From an uncultured Bacteroides sp. (lineage in GTDB: Bacteria; Bacillota; Clostridia; Lachnospirales; Lachnospiraceae): a stretch of DNA of 39,495 bases. A program made the translations under genes and the position numbers. Numbering within the stretch: position 1 is the stretch's first letter; every line of letters starts with the position of its first letter. The DNA lies in assembly GCA_945913015.1 (NCBI GenBank), contig CAMECH010000024.1, positions 1 through 39,495 of the forward strand. Reading direction: 5' to 3'. Below are positions 33,010 to 39,495 of this stretch, piece by piece. The notes under the pieces are model-generated. The model saw only the letters and a list, made by a program, of their open reading frames with translations. It made no database searches and had not been told where the DNA came from.

Positions 33010-33798
33010 ATGCGTATATTAACAATTCAGCTTGAAATAACAGATTATGAGAATAAAGAAGAACGTATCAGGAAAGTCGATAATATTTTGAATAAAATCG
33101 ACATAAATTCAGAAAAGCCTGATTTAATCATGCTTCCTGAACTTTGGGGATGCGGATTTTTTGATTATGACGCTTACGAATCCTCAGCCGAGGACTTGAA
33201 TGGCCCTACGGTGCAGTTGCTCTCTTCACATGCAAAAAGACTGTCGTGCAATATACTTACAGGAAGCTTTATAGAAAAAAGAGAAGGAAAGTTATATAAT
33301 ACAGCTGTGCTGCTTGGGCGTGACGGTAAAATTGCCGGACAGTACAGCAAGATTCATCTTTACGGATATAACTCGAAGGAGACGCAGCTTCTGACAAGGG
33401 GAAATGCTACGTCAGTTATTGATACTGAATTTGGAAAGGTTGGTCTTGCAACATGTTATGACCTGCGTTTCCCTGAACAATTCAGAGAAATGGCAGAGCG
33501 CGGAGCCAAAATCTTTCTGGTGGTATCTGCGTGGCCGATGGTAAGGGTGGAGCATTGGAGGCTTTTTAACCGTGTAAGGGCACTTGAAAACCAGTGCTTC
33601 ATGATTTCGTGCGACTGCGCCGGAAGCCAGAACGGAACAGTTAATGCGGGACACAGCATGATAGTAAAGCCGGACGGAACCGTGATTGCGGAGGCAGATG
33701 ACAAAGAAACGCTGCTTACCGGTGAGATTAATCCGTCGGAGGCGGATGAGTACAGAGCAGCTTTTCCTGCATTTGCAGACCGGAAAGTATTATTTTAG
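33010..33798 (+). CDS. Carbon-nitrogen hydrolase (nitrilase superfamily, omega-amidase-like)
   Basis: ATG 33010 lies 5 nt after GAGG. The 262-residue product shows the catalytic triad in order: Glu in IMLPELWGCGFF (~residue 43), Lys in QYSKIHLYGYNSKE, and Cys in VGLATCYDLRFPEQFR, followed by SAWPMVRVEHW. Length and motifs fit Nit2/YafV-type omega-amidases, which hydrolyse the amides of 2-oxo acids left after glutamine or asparagine transamination. Position directly after a transaminase gene supports this, but other small amides cannot be excluded. Confidence 0.85.
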   Translation: MRILTIQLEITDYENKEERIRKVDNILNKIDINSEKPDLIMLPELWGCGFFDYDAYESSAEDLNGPTVQLLSSHAKRLSCNILTGSFIEKREGKLYNTAVLLGRDGKIAGQYSKIHLYGYNSKETQLLTRGNATSVIDTEFGKVGLATCYDLRFPEQFREMAERGAKIFLVVSAWPMVRVEHWRLFNRVRALENQCFMISCDCAGSQNGTVNAGHSMIVKPDGTVIAEADDKETLLTGEINPSEADEYRAAFPAFADRKVLF

Positions 33799-33827
33799 GG
33801 GACAAATTACGTATTGAGGAGGAACAT

Positions 33828-35147
33828 ATGACAGCTATTGTATGGTGTAAAACACAGATTATGTGCCTGATGGTTCTGATATACATTGGAATTAATTATA
33901 TAAGAGAAGGCAATAACCTTGAGAAAATATCAAGAAAATCAAATTGTAATGCTATATTTAATGCATTTTTTATTATCTCGGAGCTGGCGGTTCTTTTTGA
34001 CGGAATTACCGCATGCACCATTAATTATCAGGAGCAGGTGCCACGAGTAGTTAATCTTTTGCTGCATCTCGGGATGTTTTTATCATACGAAATCTATGTT
34101 ACCGTCTTGTTCTGCTACTGGGTTTCAGTGACAATAGGCATTTCAAAAAGGAAACTGGTAAGGCTGGCATATATTCTGCCAAACATAATTGCAATGATAT
34201 TCACCGTGGTATTTTTGCCGGAGATTGAATTTGTGCAGGGTGAATTTACAAATTATTCGATGGGAAAATCAGTCTACATATGCTTTACCACGGTTGCGAT
34301 ATACTGCATCCTTACAATAGCGGTTATTATAGCCAATTATAGAAATATACCGAAAAAGAAGAGACAGAGCCTTGCTACCACACTGGCATGCATTATCCTG
34401 ATAATGTCAATACAGGTTATGAATCCCGAAACTTTAATATCATGTATCGCCGTGGTAATGATTACAATCAGCATTTATCTTAATATGGAAAATCCTGCAA
34501 TTCATGGACTTGAACATTATCAGAATGAAATGGTAATGGGATTTGCGACACTTGTTGAAAATAAAGATGATAATACAGGCGGACATATCAGACGTTCTTC
34601 AGCTTATGCCGTCCTGATTGCAGAAAAATTGAGGAAAAATAAAAAATATAAAAACCTGATTTCAAAGGATTTCCTTAATAATCTGCTACAGTCGGCTCCA
34701 ATGCATGATATCGGTAAAATAGGCATTCCGGATGCAATTTTACAAAAGCCGGGGAGATTAACGCCGGAAGAATTTGAAAAAATGAAAGAACATCCCGTTA
34801 TTGGCGGAAAGATAATAAAAGATACATTTGGACACCTTTATAATGGTGAATATGAAAATATGGCATATCAGGTTGCAATGTACCACCATGAGAAATGGAA
34901 TGGGAAGGGCTATCCCGAAGGTATCAGCGGAACCGAGATACCGCTTTGTGCACGTATTATGGCAGTTGCTGACGTGTTTGATGCAGTGTCGGCAAAACGC
35001 TGTTACCGAGACGCAATGCCGCTTGAGGACTGCTATAATATTATAAAGAACGGACGCGGAGCAGATTTTGACCCTGATATTGTGGATGCATTCATGGAGA
35101 ATAAAGACGAGGTAGAGAAAATCTATTACGGTCAGAATAATATTTGA
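33828..35147 (+). CDS. Membrane HD-GYP c-di-GMP phosphodiesterase
   Basis: ATG 33828 follows GAGGAGGAA, 29 nt after the nitrilase stop. The 439-residue product has about seven membrane helices to ~residue 215 (a putative sensor), then HD-GYP: a helix with ENKDDNTGGHIRRSSAYA, HDIGKIGIPDAILQKPGRL, HPVIGG and MYHHEKWNGKGYPEG, ending with GADFDPDIVDAF. The metal-binding HD pair and the GYP motif are intact; the usual D of HHExxDGxGYP is N, a change seen in other members. It is expected to degrade c-di-GMP. No cyclase (GGDEF) domain occurs anywhere in the window. Confidence 0.9.
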   Translation: MTAIVWCKTQIMCLMVLIYIGINYIREGNNLEKISRKSNCNAIFNAFFIISELAVLFDGITACTINYQEQVPRVVNLLLHLGMFLSYEIYVTVLFCYWVSVTIGISKRKLVRLAYILPNIIAMIFTVVFLPEIEFVQGEFTNYSMGKSVYICFTTVAIYCILTIAVIIANYRNIPKKKRQSLATTLACIILIMSIQVMNPETLISCIAVVMITISIYLNMENPAIHGLEHYQNEMVMGFATLVENKDDNTGGHIRRSSAYAVLIAEKLRKNKKYKNLISKDFLNNLLQSAPMHDIGKIGIPDAILQKPGRLTPEEFEKMKEHPVIGGKIIKDTFGHLYNGEYENMAYQVAMYHHEKWNGKGYPEGISGTEIPLCARIMAVADVFDAVSAKRCYRDAMPLEDCYNIIKNGRGADFDPDIVDAFMENKDEVEKIYYGQNNI

Positions 35148-35159
35148 ACAGCCGGATAT

Positions 35160-35260
35160 AAAAAAGGGCTGTTACACTAATCTGAGGTGCCCCCGGGAGT
35201 CAGACCAAAAATCTGACTCCCGGGGGCACCTCAATATGATTAGCGCACAGCACCTTTTAT
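35160..35260. terminator. Very long bidirectional terminator between convergent genes
   Basis: A perfect 21-bp GC-rich stem, 35184-35204 with 35212-35232, encloses CCAAAAA. The pairing extends outward through CTAATC/GATTAG and an AAAAGGGCTGT/ACAGCACCTTTT base, which places a T-rich run on either strand. It separates the HD-GYP gene from the convergent symporter gene. Confidence 0.8.
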
Positions 35261-35312
35261 AATGCACAGCAGACACTTAAAAGATGAGTTTTGCAGATTA
35301 TTGATTATGTGC

Positions 35313-36848
35313 TTAATCTTCTTTCATTGCAAGCTCAAATTCATCAAGAATTTGCTGCTCCGGAGCCTTTGTGAGAAGGCTGACAACAATGATTGCAATA
35401 AGACCAACAATGAATGCAGGAAGCAGTTCATATACATCCCAGAGGCCTCCCATAGGGCGTATAAGATATTTCCAGATAAATACCATAACTGCTCCTGAAA
35501 TCATTCCTGCAAGTGCACCCCAGCGGTTTGAACGCTTCCAGTACAGTGAAAGCAGAATTACAGGACCAAATGCGGCACCAAAGCCTGCCCAGGCAAATGA
35601 AACAATGCCAAATACTGAGCTTGAAGGGTCTCTTGCGATAAACACTGCAATAACGGCAACTGCAATAAGAGCAATTCGTGCAATAATAAGATTGGCTTTA
35701 TCACTTAAGCCTTTCTTAAATATAACACCTACGATGTCGCGTGATATAGCTGATGAAGAAGCAAGAAGCTGTGAGTCTGCGGTTGACATTGTTGAGGCAA
35801 GTATACCCGAAAGAATAATACCTGCAATAATTGCAAACAGCACGCCGTTCTGGCTTAAGAGGTCAGCAATGCGGACTATGATAGTCTCTGAAGCAGAGCC
35901 GGTAAGCGTATCGATTGCACCTGCATCAGACATTGCAAGACCGACTATTCCTATGCAAACGGCTGCTATAAGTGAGATGACAACCCATGCAGTTGCAACA
36001 CGTCTTGAAAGCTTAAGCTTATTGGAGTCTTCAATAGCCATAAAGCGGAGTAAAATGTGAGGCATACCAAAATATCCGAGACCCCACGCAAACATCGTAA
36101 TGATATTGAGGAAACCATATGGTGCCTCGCTTCCGGTAACAGGGTCATAAGAGTGGGTAAGACTCAGGTATCCGCTAAGCGACTGCGCATTTGCAATGAC
36201 ATTGTCAATTCCGCCGGCAACACCTATGCCAAATGCAAGAACAATAATCAAAGCAAATGACATAATTATTGACTGTATAAAGTCAGTGGTTGATGCTGCG
36301 AGGAAACCGCCTGTTGTCGTATAGGTTATGATTATGATAGCAGCCACAATCATTGCAACGGTGTAATCAACACCGAGAAGACTTGAAAAAAGCTTACCGC
36401 ATGCGGCAAATCCCGAAGCTGTGTACGGAATAAAGAAAACTATAATAAAGAGAGCTGAGAACAAAAGCAGCAAATTGCTGTTGTCATGATAGCGCTTTTT
36501 AAAATAATCAGGAATTGTAATTGCATTGTCGGCGATATGTGAATAACGGCGCAGTTTCTTGGCTACCAGTAACCAGTTGAGATATGTACCGACCGCAAGA
36601 CCGATTGCTGTCCATCCTGCATCTGCTACACCTGTAAGGTATGCAAGACCCGGAAGTCCCATCAGAAGCCATGAACTCATATCAGATGCCTCTGCACTCA
36701 TTGCCGTAACAAAAGGACCTAATTTACGTCCTCCAAGATAAAAATCATCGGTTGTCTTGTTTTTCCTTGAGCACCAGATTCCTGTTACCAGCATTCCGCC
36801 AAGGTAAACAATCATGGTGCATAAAATAATAATCTGTGCTGATGTCAT
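35313..36848 (-). CDS. putP: Sodium/proline symporter
   Basis: The ATG at 36848 has GAGGA 5-6 nt upstream on the minus strand. The 511-residue product has the 13-helix layout and size of the SSS family. Diagnostic pieces are DFYLGGRKLGPFVTAMSAEA, ASDMSSWLLMGLPGLAYL and ITIPDYFKKRY near the N-terminus, and ILSGILASTMSTADSQLLAS, whose Ser/Thr residues belong to the sodium site. These match PutP more closely than pantothenate or glucose members. The gene runs opposite to the preceding operon and stands alone, with 82 nt to the next minus-strand gene. Confidence 0.9.
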   Translation of the reverse strand: MTSAQIIILCTMIVYLGGMLVTGIWCSRKNKTTDDFYLGGRKLGPFVTAMSAEASDMSSWLLMGLPGLAYLTGVADAGWTAIGLAVGTYLNWLLVAKKLRRYSHIADNAITIPDYFKKRYHDNSNLLLLFSALFIIVFFIPYTASGFAACGKLFSSLLGVDYTVAMIVAAIIIITYTTTGGFLAASTTDFIQSIIMSFALIIVLAFGIGVAGGIDNVIANAQSLSGYLSLTHSYDPVTGSEAPYGFLNIITMFAWGLGYFGMPHILLRFMAIEDSNKLKLSRRVATAWVVISLIAAVCIGIVGLAMSDAGAIDTLTGSASETIIVRIADLLSQNGVLFAIIAGIILSGILASTMSTADSQLLASSSAISRDIVGVIFKKGLSDKANLIIARIALIAVAVIAVFIARDPSSSVFGIVSFAWAGFGAAFGPVILLSLYWKRSNRWGALAGMISGAVMVFIWKYLIRPMGGLWDVYELLPAFIVGLIAIIVVSLLTKAPEQQILDEFELAMKED

Positions 36849-36930
36849 TTTTTCCTCATTTCTGCGCTGTCTTTGCTGTTAGTATTTTTTAATAAAGCGC
36901 GTGTAATATTTTATCATAATAAAGCGTCTA

Positions 36931-37851
36931 TTACAATAAATATTCCATTATTACGCATAAAAGCGGTATGGTAATAAGAGAAAGTATTGTAGACAGAAAT
37001 ACAATTTTTACGGCAAACTGTTCATCACCGTCATATTTTGCCGCAAGAATGGCGGTAGTCGCTCCGGCAGGCATGCCTGAAAGCACAACGCAGACTGATG
37101 TCACAAGCCAGTCAAGTGAAAACAGACGGCATCCTGCCAGTACAAGCAGAGGAAACAGGATAAGGCGTATAAAGCAGTAGTATAAATTTAATTTACTCAC
37201 TATTGTCTTTAAGTCAATGCCTGCAAGTATGTGGCCTATGACAATCATCGAGAGGCCTGTTGTACAGTTGCTCGCGGTTTTCAGTGTCTTTACAATCCCG
37301 GATGGAAGGGAAAAAGGCATAAGCATAATAATAAAGCCTATAAATACAGCAATTATACATGGGTGGGTAATTACTTTTTTAATTACATCCTTTCCTTTGG
37401 CGGTTGTAAAGCATGATACACCTGCCGACCACATGACAATACGCTGTGGAATCAGGTAAATTGAGGCATAGAGAAGTCCCTGCGGGCCATATAGCCCTTC
37501 TACAACAGGATTCCCGATAAAACCGGCGTTGGAACATATTGTGCCGTATTTAAGGACTGCCAGTTTTCGCTCATCCTTTACGGGATAGAAATATTTTCCT
37601 GCAAATGCGCAAAAAAGCTGTATTACTATTGAAGCGCATAAAACTGCAAAGCAGGATATGAGAATGTCGCGGTTCATTTCTATCATGAACGAAACTATAA
37701 TATTACATGGCAGTACGAAATCAATTACCAGGTCTGTCATTGGCTTCTTTGATTCCGGCGGAAGTATTTTTAATTTAGTCATTACATAGCCTGCCATCAT
37801 CAGTAAAAATATTGTTATCTGCAGGTCTATCATGGAATGCATGTCTACCAT
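36931..37851 (-). CDS. Auxin efflux carrier (AEC) family transporter, second copy
   Basis: The ATG at 37851 has AGAGGAG 7 nt upstream. The 306-residue product has about ten hydrophobic helices. ITIFLLMMAGYVMTKLKILP, IDFVLPCNIIVSFM and the C-terminal SGMPAGATTAILAAKYDGDE correspond to the same positions in the AEC protein encoded at 30577, so the two are distant paralogues. The substrate is unknown. It may be co-transcribed with putP. Confidence 0.83.
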   Translation of the reverse strand: MVDMHSMIDLQITIFLLMMAGYVMTKLKILPPESKKPMTDLVIDFVLPCNIIVSFMIEMNRDILISCFAVLCASIVIQLFCAFAGKYFYPVKDERKLAVLKYGTICSNAGFIGNPVVEGLYGPQGLLYASIYLIPQRIVMWSAGVSCFTTAKGKDVIKKVITHPCIIAVFIGFIIMLMPFSLPSGIVKTLKTASNCTTGLSMIVIGHILAGIDLKTIVSKLNLYYCFIRLILFPLLVLAGCRLFSLDWLVTSVCVVLSGMPAGATTAILAAKYDGDEQFAVKIVFLSTILSLITIPLLCVIMEYLL

Positions 37852-38036
37852 AGCGCTGCTCCTCTGTAAAAAAACAATTGTAATTATTTAATGTAAATTA
37901 TTTAACCACTGTCACTGCGTAATTGTCAAGTAAACACGTGGCTATCATGGATTTTGTGAATTTGTGGTGTGACAATTGTGCGTCTGCAGCTATTTATGCT
38001 ATTTTGTATGCCCTTTGTTGCCCTTGTGCGTTAACC

Positions 38037-38065
38037 TTGACAAGTGCCGGAACATATGATATTAT
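38037..38065 (+). promoter_or_regulatory. Promoter of the second CDF gene
   Basis: TTGACA (38037-38042), 17 bp, TATTAT (38060-38065). With a start near 38072 the untranslated leader would be about 220 nt. Upstream, 37852-38036 shows no supported gene; the 65-codon frame from 37923 has no ribosome binding site. Confidence 0.7.
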
Positions 38066-38114
38066 ACAAGAACTCTTTGCACTGCATATAAATCTACAGT
38101 ACAAACTGAGCAGA

Positions 38115-38207
38115 CCGTGACACAATGTCATGGAGTCGGGTCACACAAGTGACAGTGGAATCTTTCATCCACGGGACAGTAGTAATACTGATTCGTGGGT
38201 GTTTTTT
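38115..38207 (+). promoter_or_regulatory. Structured leader with competing hairpins, candidate riboswitch
   Basis: Hairpins in order: CCGTGACA-CAA-TGTCATGG (38115-38133), GTCAC-ACAA-GTGAC (38140-38153), then a choice. GTGGA (38155-38159) can pair with TCCAC (38168-38172), or CATCCACG (38166-38173) can pair with CGTGGGTG (38194-38201) to form a terminator with six T (38202-38207), reinforced by CAGTA/TACTG inside. The shared segment makes these mutually exclusive. It precedes a metal exporter gene. It does not match the NiCo, yybP-ykoY or fluoride consensus as I remember them. Confidence 0.6.
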
Positions 38208-38294
38208 ATTCTTTTACATCAAAAAGCATTTCGTTTTGAACTCCCACACATATTGAGTGCCATAGAGCTATCTTAAATTTTGGAGGTAACTGAT

Positions 38295-39212
38295 ATGGAA
38301 AAAAACAAAACAATGACGGAAAAAAACGTGATTACTGAAAAAGATTTTCAGAAGGTGGCCAATAAGGTTTCATTAATTACCATTATTGGAAATGCAGTAT
38401 TATCGGTACTTAAACTGCTGGCAGGAATTATAGCACATTCCAATGCGATGATTAGTGATGCAGTTCATTCGGCATCAGACGTATTCAGTACTTTTGTGGT
38501 TATTATTGGGATTAAGCTTTCATCAAAGGAGCCTGATAAAGGGCATCCGTATGGACATGAGCGTCTGGAATGTGTAGCTGCCATTATTCTTGCAATGGTG
38601 CTTTTTATTACAGGTCTCGGCATTGGTATGGAAGCCCTGAAAAATATTTTGCGCGGCAATTACAGTGATTTGCAGATGCCGGGAATTTTAGCTTTGATTG
38701 CGGCGGTTGTATCAATTGCAAGTAAGGAAGGAATGTACTGGTATACGAGATATTATGCGAAGAAAATTGATTCAAGTGCATTGATGGCAGATGCATGGCA
38801 TCACCGCTCCGATGCGTTTTCTTCAATAGGAGCGCTGATAGGAATTGCAGGAGCAAGGCTTGGTTTCCCTGTTATGGACTCCATTGCCAGTCTGGTAATA
38901 TTCGTGTTTATTGTAAAAGCTGCTGTTGACATTTTCAAGGATGCAATAGATAAGATGGTAGACCATTCCTGTGATGAAGAGACAGAAAAGCAGATATATG
39001 ACTGTGTTATGAAAAATGAGAACGTGCTGGGTGTAGATTTGCTTCAGACAAGGATTTTCGGCAATAAAATTTATGTAGATGTGGAAATTCAGGCAGATGC
39101 ATCATACACATTGCAGGAGGCGCATGATATAGCCGAAGCGGTGCACGATGAGATTGAACGGAATTTTCCTAAGGTAAAACATATTATGGTTCATGTAAAT
39201 CCGGCAAAGTAA
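38295..39212 (+). CDS. Cation diffusion facilitator metal exporter, histidine-type motif
   Basis: The start is ATG 38295, 8 nt after GGAGGT; the 38280 TTG lies before this site. The 305-residue product has six membrane helices and a cytoplasmic C-terminal domain. Helix 2 has MISDAVHSASDVFSTF and the later helix LMADAWHHRSDAFSSIG, so both half-sites carry His and Asp, the pattern of zinc/iron-type CDF proteins. HPYGHERLE is the conserved loop. It differs from the Asn-type copy at 27182, which suggests a different metal. The structured leader upstream is the likely control point. Confidence 0.9.
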   Translation: MEKNKTMTEKNVITEKDFQKVANKVSLITIIGNAVLSVLKLLAGIIAHSNAMISDAVHSASDVFSTFVVIIGIKLSSKEPDKGHPYGHERLECVAAIILAMVLFITGLGIGMEALKNILRGNYSDLQMPGILALIAAVVSIASKEGMYWYTRYYAKKIDSSALMADAWHHRSDAFSSIGALIGIAGARLGFPVMDSIASLVIFVFIVKAAVDIFKDAIDKMVDHSCDEETEKQIYDCVMKNENVLGVDLLQTRIFGNKIYVDVEIQADASYTLQEAHDIAEAVHDEIERNFPKVKHIMVHVNPAK

Positions 39213-39238
39213 GAGAATATGCATCCTGAAAGAATGTT

Positions 39239-39267
39239 TTGATTAATATGCTAAAGTATAGTATATT
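39239..39267 (+). promoter_or_regulatory. Promoter of the last, partial gene
   Basis: TTGATT (39239-39244), 17 bp, TATATT (39262-39267); the ATG is at 39321. Confidence 0.6.
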
Positions 39268-39320
39268 TAAAACAGCAGGGGTTTTGTAGAAATGTGTTAA
39301 TTCACAGGAAATGAGGGAAA

Positions 39321-39495
39321 ATGGAAGATAACAGACTGGAGCGTATAGAACAGAGTCTTCAAAGACTCGAGAAAATAGTGGAACAGCAGCAAAAAGAGAT
39401 AGAAATGCTGAAGTTTAATATAGCACAGCCGGCACAACCGCAACAGGTGCCGCCGTTGCAACAGCAGATTCAACAGGTGCCGCCGTTGCAACAGC
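39321..39495 (+). CDS. Partial gene: coiled-coil and Gln/Pro-rich N-terminus, possibly a DUF2339-type membrane protein
   Basis: ATG 39321 follows GAGGG. The visible 58 residues open MEDNRLERIEQSLQRLEKIV, a coiled coil, and pass into a Gln/Pro-rich stretch made of a 10-residue unit (QQVPPLQQQI) encoded by a 30-nt repeat. The gene runs off the window. Large multi-helix membrane proteins of the DUF2339 kind often begin with such a coiled coil and a proline-rich linker, but nothing here proves it. Confidence 0.6.
   Translation, partial: MEDNRLERIEQSLQRLEKIVEQQQKEIEMLKFNIAQPAQPQQVPPLQQQIQQVPPLQQ
39441..39495 (+). repeat. In-frame 30-nt tandem repeat, cut by the window end
   Basis: The unit starting CAACAGGTGCCGCCGTTGCA occurs at 39441-39470 and again from 39471; the visible 25 nt of the second copy are identical to the first. 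Confidence 0.75.

Noticed and set aside
37923-38120. 65-codon frame upstream of the second CDF gene
   Set aside because: No ribosome binding site, cysteine-rich low-quality composition, and it overlaps the promoter of the CDF gene.
1-39495. CRISPR array, tRNA, rRNA, insertion sequence or prophage genes
   Set aside because: No regularly spaced repeats of CRISPR type, no recognisable tRNA or rRNA sequence, and no transposase, integrase or phage structural protein were found in either orientation.

Overview
The window is low-GC chromosomal DNA with strong AGGAGG-type ribosome binding sites. It carries protein families typical of gut Lachnospiraceae (Clostridia): sortase-anchored repeat proteins ending in PDTGD sorting signals, a GHKL/LytTR pair, DUF6033-like proteins, YhfC-type membrane proteases, AEC carriers and HD-GYP proteins. 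The taxonomic call is inference from gene families; no rRNA or tRNA gene was seen.

Layout. (1) 1-8050: two large secreted, wall-anchored proteins on either side of a TetR regulator. The second (5255-8050) carries, directly after its signal peptide, a domain strikingly similar to eukaryotic ubiquitin. (2) 8233-10334: a membrane acyltransferase coupled to an XRE/AbrB regulator, then a MerR-type promoter driving a truncated ABC-2 permease. (3) 10742-17546: an unusual cluster of six unnamed, signal-peptide-less proteins arranged around a LytTR response regulator and its GHKL kinase. Two near-identical double direct repeats with a 21-bp period (LytTR-type boxes) lie in front of the regulator gene and in front of the downstream four-gene unit. 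One protein looks like the C-terminal part of a flagellar cap protein (FliD). (4) 17693-20444: a TetR regulator with a large palindromic operator, an FMN reductase-like protein, a YhfC-type intramembrane protease and a small membrane protein. (5) 20740-26563: a hybrid histidine kinase followed by a 1,300-residue membrane protein joining an ECF-like membrane domain, an extracellular beta-propeller, an HD-GYP c-di-GMP phosphodiesterase domain and a receiver. (6) 26702-30543: a decaying segment with three truncated genes (ATP-grasp, amidohydrolase, class III aminotransferase) around an intact CDF metal exporter and a PAP2 phosphatase. (7) 30577-35147: an AEC carrier, an AlaA-type transaminase behind an attenuated leader, an omega-amidase-like nitrilase and a second HD-GYP protein. 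(8) 35313-37851, minus strand: a PutP-type symporter and a second AEC carrier. (9) 38295 to the end: a second CDF exporter behind a long structured leader with mutually exclusive hairpins, and the start of a coiled-coil, Gln-rich protein.

Links between genes. The hybrid kinase and the receiver-bearing HD-GYP protein probably form one phosphorelay ending in c-di-GMP hydrolysis. The transaminase and nitrilase could act in sequence on amino-acid/2-oxo-acid amides. The LytTR/GHKL pair probably autoregulates and switches on the 14715-17546 operon. The strongest candidates for something undescribed are the secreted ubiquitin-like surface protein, the LytTR-controlled cluster of unnamed proteins, and the structured leader of the second CDF gene. 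All coordinates and motifs were read by eye; family names rest on remembered family motifs, not database searches.
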